From Paenibacillus sp. OVF10 (GTDB lineage: Bacteria; Bacillota; Bacilli; Paenibacillales; Paenibacillaceae), in assembly GCA_022836915.1 (NCBI GenBank), contig CP094668.1, positions 1,922,001 through 1,986,000 on the forward strand: DNA of 64,000 nucleotides. The letters are read 5' to 3'. Within the stretch, counting starts at the first letter, position 1, and every line of letters starts with the position of its first letter. This document shows, one piece after another, positions 57,414 to 64,000 of this stretch. Below the pieces are notes generated by a model. It was not told the DNA's origin. It searched no databases and worked only from the letters and a program-made list of their open reading frames with translations. The position numbers and the translations under genes are program-made.

Positions 57414-57524
57414 GTGGAAGTAAACCGTGGTTTACTGAAAGGGCTTGCATGGGGCGTTGCCTTTAGCTGCCCGTTATGGATTGCGATTATCGGCTGGTTA
57501 CGTTTGATGGGATGGATGTATTGA
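57414..57524 (+). CDS. Small single-helix membrane peptide, unknown
   Basis: 36 residues starting at GTG 57414, with AAAGGAG 9 bases upstream (TTG 57408 is an alternative). One hydrophobic helix (GLAWGVAFSCPLWIAIIGWL) is bounded by NRGLLK and RLMGWMY. The ribosome binding site, typical membrane composition and following terminator support a real small gene, but no family is recognised. Confidence 0.5.
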   Translation: MEVNRGLLKGLAWGVAFSCPLWIAIIGWLRLMGWMY

Positions 57525-57584
57525 GGATGATGCCGGAAGAGGTCATTTTTTATAAAGTCATATATGTAACCGCTATCATTAAAT

Positions 57585-57627
57585 AAAGCTCTGCCTTGCG
57601 ACATTCGCACAGGACAGAGCTTTTGTT
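57585..57627. terminator. Terminator hairpin
   Basis: AAGCTCTG pairs with CAGAGCTT, with an inner TGCGA/CGCA pairing and a TTTTG tail. Confidence 0.6.
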
Positions 57628-57688
57628 TGTTTAGAGTTTATTAACAAGTCATAACCATGGATTATCATCCGTTTGGCAAGGATGTTAA

Positions 57689-58334
57689 TTAAGGCATTTT
57701 TACCGGTTCTGGATACTCCAGACCGTGGGTGTCTACCGTAACTTTTTTCATAACTTGATCCTTAACGGGTTTGTCACCTTCACCTATTTCCTGAGCTGCA
57801 ATGTTATCCACAGTTTCTATGCCTTCCGTTACTTTACCGAAGGAAGCATAGGCGTTATCCAAATGATCCGCGTCAGCTAACATGATGAAGAACTGAGAAC
57901 CAGCCGAATCCAAATTATCTCCGCGTGCCATGGAAATGACTCCGCGGGTATGATTCAGGTGATTTTTGTGACCGTTGGATGTAAATTCACCCTTAATGGC
58001 GTACCCTGGGCCACCTCGACCATTACCGTCTGGATCTCCGCCCTGAATCATGAAACCTGGAATAACACGGTGAAAGATTGTGCCATCATAGAAACCCTGA
58101 TTCGCTAGTGAAATAAAATTGTTCACTGTATTGGGCGCAATCTCCGGATATAGCTCAATGACGATCTTCTGTCCATCTGCCATTTCAATGGTAGCTACCG
58201 GATTGGGACCCGTTGGTTCAACTGGAGCTGGTGTTTCTGTAGCGCCACTCGAAGGGCGTCCACAACCACTAATGACGATAAGCAGCATCGCGATTACCAG
58301 CGAGACCACTGTATTTTTTCCACCGTAAAGACAT
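57689..58334 (-). CDS. Peptidyl-prolyl cis-trans isomerase (cyclophilin), lipoprotein
   Basis: Cyclophilin fold (VATIEMADGQKIVIELYPEIAPNTVNNF; FHRVIPGFMIQGGDPDGNGRGGPGY; DSAGSQFFIMLADADHLDNAYASFGKV) behind a signal peptide with the lipobox VISGC. The enzyme is therefore anchored to the outer face of the membrane, helping exported proteins fold. The start is uncertain. ATG 58334, 8 bases after AAGGAGG, gives MSLRWKNTVVSLVIAMLLIVISGC if one A of the plus-strand T6 run 58314-58319 is extra. Without that change the nearest in-frame start, ATG 58354, overlaps the AAGGAGG itself. Confidence 0.85.
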
Positions 58335-58589
58335 GAAAACGTTCCTCCTTGCATCTCTGCATTATATATTTTCTCCAAATCATATTTGGATATTTACCCA
58401 ACTATCATACCGTTTTTGTGGACAGGATGGCAATGTAATACATGTGTTTGTGGTGAACAAGGGATGGCCTTCGTGGAATGATGGGTGTAAAATAAGGAAA
58501 ATGCTTCCGCATCGGGACGTACGGGTCTGTTCCGTCCGCTCCAATACACGGCAGTCCCGGCGTCAGTAACGGAAAGGGCGTGCGGGTAT

Positions 58590-59803
58590 ATGAACTTCTC
58601 GTGGAAGCGCAATCTGGTCATATTGTGGATTGGTGTATTTTTTTGCAGCACCGCCTATTCGATCTCGATTCCATTTCTGCCCCTGTTTCTAAGTGCTGAC
58701 TTGGGGGTTCGTGATCACCTGGAGTTATGGTCAGGACTGGCATTTGGCATTACGTTTCTCGCGAGTGCACTCGTGTCTCCGTTCTGGGGATCACTGGCTG
58801 ATAAATACGGACGCAAGCCGATGCTGATCCGGTCGGGATACAGCCTTGCCGTCTTGTATTTAATCAATTATTTCGTGCAGGACCCGTATTCGCTGATTGT
58901 TGTTCGATTGTTTCAGGGTCTGCTTGCAGGGTTTGTTCCAGCAGCGATTGCCCTGGTAGGCACGAATACACCTGAAGAGAAGACTGGTTATGCACTTGGT
59001 ATTATGTCCACTGCAGGAGCCACTGGTGGTATTATCGGACCGTTAATTGGTGGCGTGGTGAGTCATTATTATGGCAACCGGAATGCATTTTTGTTTTCGG
59101 CTATTGTTGTGTTAGTCTCAGCAATCATCGCAACCTTCTGGGTAAAAGAAGAGAACTTCAACCGGAACAAAGCTCGTTCCCACGTCATGGATGACATTCG
59201 TGAAGCGAGAGCAAATCGTTTGTTTATGACGGTGCTTGGCATGATGGGCATATGTACATTCTCTGTCATGATTCTGGAGCCACTATTGACGGTCTATGTG
59301 ATGGAGATGGGCGTTCAGCCGGATCGTGCCTCGCTCAGCTCGGGTATTATTTTCTCAGCGGTGGGGGTAGCAACAGTTATTATGGCGCCGCGGTGGGGCA
59401 AGATTGGTTCAAGGATTGGATACGGTAAAGTGCTGATCATTGGACTGGTTGGTGGGGCTGTAGGGAATCTTCTGCAGTTCTTTACAACAGGTTATATCGC
59501 ATTCGGCATTTTAAGATTTGTGTATGGTTTATTCTTTGCGGCTGTATTTCCGGCGATTAACGCCATGATTGTGCAGGCTACCGCATCAAGTTTCAGGGAA
59601 GGGCCTTTAGTCTGAATCAGTCCGCTGCCCAGATCGGGACGATGGCGGGACCGATCGTTGGTGGGGCTCTCGGTGGCTGGCTGCCGATACGCTGGATTTT
59701 TATCATTAATGGACTTGCACTGATTATCACTGCGATTGTCGCGAAGTGGTCGGGATTGGATCACAAACTGCCCGTGGCAGATAAGGTTTCCGCTAAGCGA
59801 TGA
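58590..59803 (+). CDS. MFS multidrug-type efflux transporter, frameshifted
   Basis: A membrane protein of about 404 residues with 12 helices. Motif A is GSLADKYGRKPMLIRSG after helix 2; motif C-like GIMSTAGATGGIIGPLIGG marks a drug:H+ antiporter (DHA1). The frame fails in GGG at 59596-59598: one more G gives SSFRGRAFSLNQSAAQIG and the last two helices up to the stop at 59801-59803. The exported compound cannot be predicted. GGGCGTGCGGGTAT precedes ATG 58590. Confidence 0.9.
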
Positions 59804-59840
59804 TGCTGAATCACTAAGAGTAAGTGAACTTACAGGTAAC

Positions 59841-59881
59841 AAAAAAGATGACGCTGTGAAATTACAGACGTCATCTTTTTT
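59841..59881. terminator. Bidirectional terminator hairpin
   Basis: AAAAAAGATGACG pairs with CGTCATCTTTTTT. Confidence 0.85.
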
Positions 59882-59905
59882 AAGTCTACTACGGATCTAT
59901 ATAAG

Positions 59906-60097
59906 TTAGTCATCCGAAGAGGGCTTACGAGAAGCCTTCTCTTTGGGAATGGCATGCTCGACCGCATCACGTTGGTCCTCGTCCTCAAGTGCTTCGGGGA
60001 AGGAGTCCTCAGTGAACAGTCCGAAGTCCGGGTCAATATCCCGTTCGGTCACGAGATTAACCGGTTCATGCACCTTCTTTTGGCGATCTTCCTTCAT
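59906..60097 (-). CDS. Small acidic hypothetical protein
   Basis: 63 residues, very rich in Asp, Glu, Lys and Pro, with no hydrophobic core (TERDIDPDFGLFTEDSFPEAL). Probably disordered. GGAGGTG lies upstream of ATG 60097. It is encoded on the same strand as two further small proteins and may form a group expressed together. No function is recognised. Confidence 0.65.
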   Translation of the reverse strand: MKEDRQKKVHEPVNLVTERDIDPDFGLFTEDSFPEALEDEDQRDAVEHAIPKEKASRKPSSDD

Positions 60098-60136
60098 CGT
60101 GTATGCACCTCCTCATTCAGGATGTCATAACAGCCG

Positions 60137-60508
60137 TTAATGGCGTGGTGGAATGTCGTTCTCCGGTTTGGCATCCGCACCAGCACCATTAAGCAGATCG
60201 GTACCATGCAGCGCATCCGGATCGGGTGCAGCAGGATCAACCGGACTGTTCGGTTGCAGAAGATCTGCATCCGGTACAGATTCCAGCGGTGTCTCAGCCA
60301 AACGTGAATCCAATTCCGGCTCGTCCACAGCAGTTGCGGCTACGGGTGCCAGATCCGAATCTTCCGTTACAATCCGTCTGCCGGAAACTTCATCAAAGGT
60401 ATCCATATCGCCTTCCGGGACTTCTGTCTCTGGCGGAATATCGCGGGACCTCTGATAACGGTCATAATAGCGGTCGCTCTCTTCGTTACTAATTGGTTTG
60501 TCAGACAT
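60137..60508 (-). CDS. Low-complexity acidic hypothetical protein
   Basis: 123 residues rich in Asp, Glu, Pro and Ala, predicted disordered (MSDKPISNEESDRYYDRYQRS). ATG 60508 follows AAGGAAG by about 8 bases; ATG 60541 upstream lacks a site. It is one of three adjacent small leftward genes and has no recognisable domain. Confidence 0.65.
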   Translation of the reverse strand: MSDKPISNEESDRYYDRYQRSRDIPPETEVPEGDMDTFDEVSGRRIVTEDSDLAPVAATAVDEPELDSRLAETPLESVPDADLLQPNSPVDPAAPDPDALHGTDLLNGAGADAKPENDIPPRH

Positions 60509-60630
60509 GAGTAACACTTCCTTTCGTTGTCGGTTGCCCAAATGCTTCTTACCCCGTAGTTACCCAAAGCGCTAGTGTTGTAATCTTGCACAGGTTATTA
60601 TCTCCGGGTGTTCACTACGATATGAATGCC

Positions 60631-60792
60631 TTAGAATTTGGGGAATACATATTTAACCAAGAAGTATAAGAATCCGAAAAAGATAATGATATATGCGGCA
60701 TATTTAATAAATGTGGAAGCGACCATACTTGAATCCGATTTATGCTGAACATCCTTATGTTCCACCTCAACCGTACGATGTGGCTCATTCAT
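60631..60792 (-). CDS. Small C-terminal-anchored membrane protein, 53 residues
   Basis: Too short for a standard ORF cut-off. ATG 60792 is preceded by GGAGATGATTACA. The first ~28 residues are hydrophilic (MNEPHRTVEVEHKDVQ), followed by one membrane helix (YAAYIIIFFGFLYFLVKYVF) and the end PKF. The ribosome binding site and amphipathic plan support a real gene. Function unknown. Confidence 0.65.
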   Translation of the reverse strand: MNEPHRTVEVEHKDVQHKSDSSMVASTFIKYAAYIIIFFGFLYFLVKYVFPKF

Positions 60793-60937
60793 TGTAATCA
60801 TCTCCTTAGCGTGTTTGTTTGCTTTGAGAAACCATTACACCCGGAACAAAGGATTGAATCGCAGTCACCGTTTTTACAGCTTTTCCTGTTTTGCCTATGT
60901 TATGATGAAGCTTGAATATGTAAGGGAGGAATTTCAT

Positions 60938-61219
60938 GTGGACTGGTTCACACTGGGCAATATGATCACACGCATCCGTATCGGACAAAAGGCGTCCACA
61001 CCCGGGTTCTCCCGTACCGTCATCCGTCGTCCGGATGGTTTATTTTGGGTAGGCGGTATATGGTCCGGGCAAGTTGTACAGTTACGGGATTTCCTTTTCT
61101 CAGACATATGGACCATCTATGATGATGAGGAGACAGAGCAGTGGCTTGAATTTCGCAGTCAAGTTGAACAGAAAGAACGGGAAATGATAGTGAACCAGTT
61201 CGAAGACTTGCGTGATTAA
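60938..61219 (+). CDS. Conserved small hypothetical protein
   Basis: 93 residues starting at GTG 60938, 7 bases after GGGAGG. A strand-rich N-half (DWFTLGNMITRIRIGQKAS; RRPDGLFWVGGIWSGQVVQL) is followed by an acidic helical C-terminus (ETEQWLEFRSQVEQKEREM). Upstream in-frame ATGs exist (60902, 60905) but have no ribosome binding site. No family is recognised. Confidence 0.6.
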   Translation: MDWFTLGNMITRIRIGQKASTPGFSRTVIRRPDGLFWVGGIWSGQVVQLRDFLFSDIWTIYDDEETEQWLEFRSQVEQKEREMIVNQFEDLRD

Positions 61220-61372
61220 TCGGGTAACTTTAACAATAAAATGGAAATAAGACTATAAATCGACTTAAATGTGAAATTTCATTTTATCTCAAGAAGGTGA
61301 CGTGACAAACGGTGGCGAATGATAAATGAGAGAATTTAAGATAGGGAAAATTAGAACTTTGAGGTGCTGTGA

Positions 61373-63271
61373 ATGAAAAATGTGCCCAAAGCTATCGTCA
61401 TCTTATGGATGAGTGTATTGATTATTCTAGGCATGCCACATGGGATAGTCTTTGCAACTACAGGAGCGGTTCAGCAACCTGTATCCATTACAGGATGGGA
61501 AGTAAAATGGGGGAACGTTGACGATCAAGGGTTCATCAGTGAGGTTAAGGGAGCAGACGAGATATGGGAAAAGCAGGGCAGCGATAAGTTAGAGTATAGC
61601 AATACGGATCGATCGAATTCTTTATGGACTCGCCTGACCATCCCTGTGTTGAGTGAGGAAAGTTCAGCCATTCGATTTGAGAACATTAAAGGCAATCATA
61701 TTGTTGTTTATCTGGAAGACCGAAAGGTCTACGAGAACTACCATTACAATTATGATAATAATGCTGTGTTGCTGCCCTTATCCAGCGAAAATTCAGGTGA
61801 TACGCTCTATGTATGGTCGCAAAATGAAAAAGGCCGTCTGGGGATACAAGGTACTGTTCAGGTTGGACCTTATGCCGCGTTACAGGAGAAATATATTCAT
61901 AACGGACTTATTGATGTAATTTTGGGCGCGACCTTTGTTTTCACAGCGATTACGATGCTGAGTTGTACGTTCTTCCTTGGCAAATTCCATAAGGGATTAT
62001 GGATCTCGCTATGCATCGTGATGGGTTCCATCGGCACGATGATCATCACGTACTCGCAATTTTTGTATACGTTCTATCAGGTATATGGTGACCTGTATTC
62101 CGTAGTCTTTGATCTGGCGATGCTGCTGGGCATGCCAGCGTTATGTTATTTTTTTGAACAGATTATCGGGCCAGGACTGCATGGAATCTTCACCAAACTG
62201 CGAAAAATACTATTCATATATTCAGTTATCGCTGTGTTCTCTCTATGTATCTATGTTACTTCAGGTGGGCAATGGGAGATCCTCTACAATCTGCTCGTAC
62301 AGCGTGTGGTTGGTATTGTGTTGGTCATTCTGCTGACAATCCTGTTGGTTGGTACCATCGCCAAAGCGCTGCAACGAAATCGGGAAGCTATGCTGCTTGC
62401 AACGGGATTTGGTACATTTGCCTTGATCAGTGTGGCTGAACTGTTGTGGTATTATCAGCGGAGTGGGACGTATCATCTGTTATGGTGGAAATGGTCCATG
62501 GTTGCATTTGTGATCTCGTTGATTGCCATTCTCGGAAGTCGTTTTGCCGAAAAACATACTAAAGTTCTAGAGTATTCCAAGGAACTGGAGCTGTTCAACA
62601 ATGAGTTGCAGCGATCCGAAAAGATGGAGATTATTAGCGAACTGGCTGCTTCCGTTGCCCATGAAGTACGTAACCCACTTCAGGTGACAAGAGGGTTCCT
62701 GCAACTTATGACGGAACAGGAAGACAACAAAAATAAGGGGTATGTGCGAATTGCACTGGAAGAACTTGATCGGGCTTCGGGCATCATAACGGATTTTCTT
62801 ACCTTTGCCAAACCTGAGTTTGACCATATTATCTCGCTCAATATCTCGGATGAATTCAATCATATTGAAGGCATTCTTGTACCGATGGCTAATCTGGAAG
62901 GTGGTAAAATCACTACCGACATTCCGCCAGATCTATATATTCGAGGCAATTCCTCGAAGTTTAAGCAGGCTTTTATCAATATTATCAAGAACAGTATTGA
63001 AGCTCTGCAGGGACAAGGCCAGATTGATATCTGGGCGTACAAGCAGGATGGAATGATTAAGGTACATGTCAGGGATAACGGAGAAGGAATGGACGAGGAA
63101 GCACTCTCCCGGTTGGGCGAGCCTTATTTCTCCAATAAAATCAAAGGCACAGGCCTGGGCATGATGGTGACATTCCGAATTGTTGAAGCGATGCAAGGAC
63201 AGATCAGCTTTACAAGCACCAAAGGGGTAGGAACAGAAGCGGTTGTATCTTTTGCCGAGTTCGTCGATTGA
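61373..63271 (+). CDS. Sensor histidine kinase (7TM-DISM-like)
   Basis: A 632-residue membrane kinase. After a signal/first helix (about 5-27) comes an extracytoplasmic beta-rich domain (~150 residues, NHIVVYLEDRKVYENYHY), then about seven membrane helices (about 180-400). The kinase core follows: H-box SVAHEVRNPLQVTRGFLQL (about 425), N-box NIIKNSIEAL, and G-boxes DNGEGMDEEAL and KGTGLGMMVTF. The sensor plan matches 7TMR-DISM kinases, and the H-box with N-P is of the sporulation-kinase type, so it may feed the Spo0A phosphorelay (inference). No response regulator is adjacent. GAGGTG precedes ATG 61373. Confidence 0.88.
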   Translation: MKNVPKAIVILWMSVLIILGMPHGIVFATTGAVQQPVSITGWEVKWGNVDDQGFISEVKGADEIWEKQGSDKLEYSNTDRSNSLWTRLTIPVLSEESSAIRFENIKGNHIVVYLEDRKVYENYHYNYDNNAVLLPLSSENSGDTLYVWSQNEKGRLGIQGTVQVGPYAALQEKYIHNGLIDVILGATFVFTAITMLSCTFFLGKFHKGLWISLCIVMGSIGTMIITYSQFLYTFYQVYGDLYSVVFDLAMLLGMPALCYFFEQIIGPGLHGIFTKLRKILFIYSVIAVFSLCIYVTSGGQWEILYNLLVQRVVGIVLVILLTILLVGTIAKALQRNREAMLLATGFGTFALISVAELLWYYQRSGTYHLLWWKWSMVAFVISLIAILGSRFAEKHTKVLEYSKELELFNNELQRSEKMEIISELAASVAHEVRNPLQVTRGFLQLMTEQEDNKNKGYVRIALEELDRASGIITDFLTFAKPEFDHIISLNISDEFNHIEGILVPMANLEGGKITTDIPPDLYIRGNSSKFKQAFINIIKNSIEALQGQGQIDIWAYKQDGMIKVHVRDNGEGMDEEALSRLGEPYFSNKIKGTGLGMMVTFRIVEAMQGQISFTSTKGVGTEAVVSFAEFVD

Positions 63272-63345
63272 CGAACTCGCAGAAGGATACAGCGGCTTTT
63301 TTGTTCCTACCCCTAATTTCTTACATTACCAATAACTCACCCGGT

Positions 63346-63588
63346 TTAACTTCTCCAAGGTCCGCAATTCACATCATAATTTACTTTGGAAGGATTGGGA
63401 GGTATGACAAGCACATAGTCATTCTGCTGCTCCTCAACGGTACGCACCTGAATGTGCTCCGGGATTACGATACCGAAAGCTTCACGAAGCGCCTGCTTCG
63501 GATTGGAGTGCAATTGTTGTCTGAAGTGCTCGTCAGTCCAAGCCTTTTCAATAATATCCTCATGCAACGTTTTCTCTGATACCATCAT
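63346..63588 (-). CDS. NHLP-leader RiPP precursor peptide
   Basis: About 80 residues. The body matches the nitrile-hydratase-like leader peptide family: HEDIIEKAWTDEHFRQQLHSNPKQALREAFGI, then IPEHIQVRTVEEQQNDYVLVIPPNPS. These leaders guide peptide-modifying enzymes. After the IPPNPS junction comes a short 13-residue candidate core, KVNYDVNCGPWRS, with single Cys and Trp residues. NHLP leaders precede peptides modified by lanthipeptide synthetases, YcaO enzymes or radical SAM enzymes. No such enzyme is inside the window; it would lie to the right. ATG 63588 (or 63585) is chosen from AAGGGA upstream; 63606 is also possible. Confidence 0.8.
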   Translation of the reverse strand: MMVSEKTLHEDIIEKAWTDEHFRQQLHSNPKQALREAFGIVIPEHIQVRTVEEQQNDYVLVIPPNPSKVNYDVNCGPWRS

Positions 63589-63642
63589 CGTCAACATTCC
63601 CTTCATATTTAAAATTAAACTGAATCAGCTTAGTCCTTATGC

Positions 63643-64000
63643 TCAGAATCCTAACTGTTGCTCGCTAATCCAGTGATGAAACCCGCCTTGGAGGAGCCGT
63701 TTCTTCCGTTGTGTAATGTCCTGAACAGCTTGTACTAAAGTGCTGCATAAATAAGAATTAAACGCCTCGAGATGCGATATTCCTAAGTTAGACGATGTCA
63801 GTGTACGATTATAGCGATAAGCAATGTCTACGTAAGAGTTCATGAGTTGTGTATTATATACATTGTCATGTATACGTTCGCTTAGAGGATGAACTGGATA
63901 GTTGTGATTCAGTGCTGCGGATATGTGGGAGAGGTAGCTGTTGTAGTTTCCATGCACAGCATCTTGTTGCGTGTCTGTGAAGTCATCGGTCATCTGGAGT
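63643..64000 (-). CDS. Unknown protein upstream of the RiPP precursor, probably partial
   Basis: The C-terminal 116 residues after an in-frame Met at 63993; the gene may continue beyond the window, since no start signal can be seen in the last 7 bases. It is helical and polar (SYLSHISAALNHNYPVHPLSERI; SYLCSTLVQAVQDITQRKKRLL). It reads into the precursor gene with a gap of about 55 bases on the same strand, so it may belong to the same natural-product cluster. No family is recognised. Confidence 0.5.
   Translation of the reverse strand, partial: LQMTDDFTDTQQDAVHGNYNSYLSHISAALNHNYPVHPLSERIHDNVYNTQLMNSYVDIAYRYNRTLTSSNLGISHLEAFNSYLCSTLVQAVQDITQRKKRLLQGGFHHWISEQQLGF

Overview
The window looks like chromosomal DNA of a Paenibacillus or close relative. 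The evidence is moderate GC, strong AGGAGG ribosome binding sites with ATG/GTG/TTG starts, secreted proteins with copper-amine-oxidase-N (stalk) domains, a BclA-like collagen protein, a YqkE-like protein and a SigL/RocR-type proline system. The genus is inferred from gene content, not from a marker gene.

Layout. 0-8.2 kb: the 5' end of a patB-like C-S lyase, a stalk-domain protein, an S9 peptidase, an STM3941-like protein, an aldo/keto reductase, a YtrA-type GntR/ABC operon and a tubby/LURP-one-like protein. 8.3-17.9 kb: the most notable region. Two tandem WYL regulators face a rightward cluster made of a structured RNA, a Ro60-like TROVE/vWA protein (rsr), a COG3541 nucleotidyltransferase, the methyltransferase Hen1 and the kinase-phosphatase-ligase Pnkp. 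The RNA folds as a YrlA-type Y RNA with a circularly permuted tRNA-like module. 18-26 kb: RidA, a WXG100-like secretion locus, an AEC transporter, a Mug-type glycosylase and an ECF sigma/anti-sigma pair. 25.9-32.1 kb: carbohydrate genes (LacI, GH125 mannosidase, Gfo/Idh/MocA oxidoreductase, TIM-barrel isomerase, AraC). 32.4-40.4 kb: a kinase-like protein, a PD-(D/E)XK nuclease with an Fe-S cysteine pattern, ald with a divergent PucR activator, and a STAND ATPase. 40.4-49.8 kb: a sigma-54 enhancer-binding protein, an exosporium collagen-like protein, proline dehydrogenase and P5C dehydrogenase on divergent sigma-54 promoters, rpoN/sigL and aspartase. 50-64 kb: a chemoreceptor, secreted proteins, a dioxygenase, an SDR, a cyclophilin, an MFS pump, several small proteins, a histidine kinase and, at the right edge, an NHLP-leader RiPP precursor.

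Two properties affect the whole window. First, about 27 single-base indels, nearly all in short homopolymers and nearly all deletions, break about 21 otherwise intact genes. They look like sequencing errors, so these genes are annotated as single CDSs with the break positions given. Second, five copies of a roughly 160-220 bp terminal-inverted-repeat element and two copies of a second spacing-conserved element lie in intergenic gaps.

Links between genes. The RNA-repair cluster can be read as one system: damage sensing by the WYL proteins, RNA binding by Ro60/Y RNA, end healing and sealing by Pnkp, and 2'-O-methyl marking by Hen1. The proline genes, their activator and sigma-54 are clustered with matching -24/-12 promoters.
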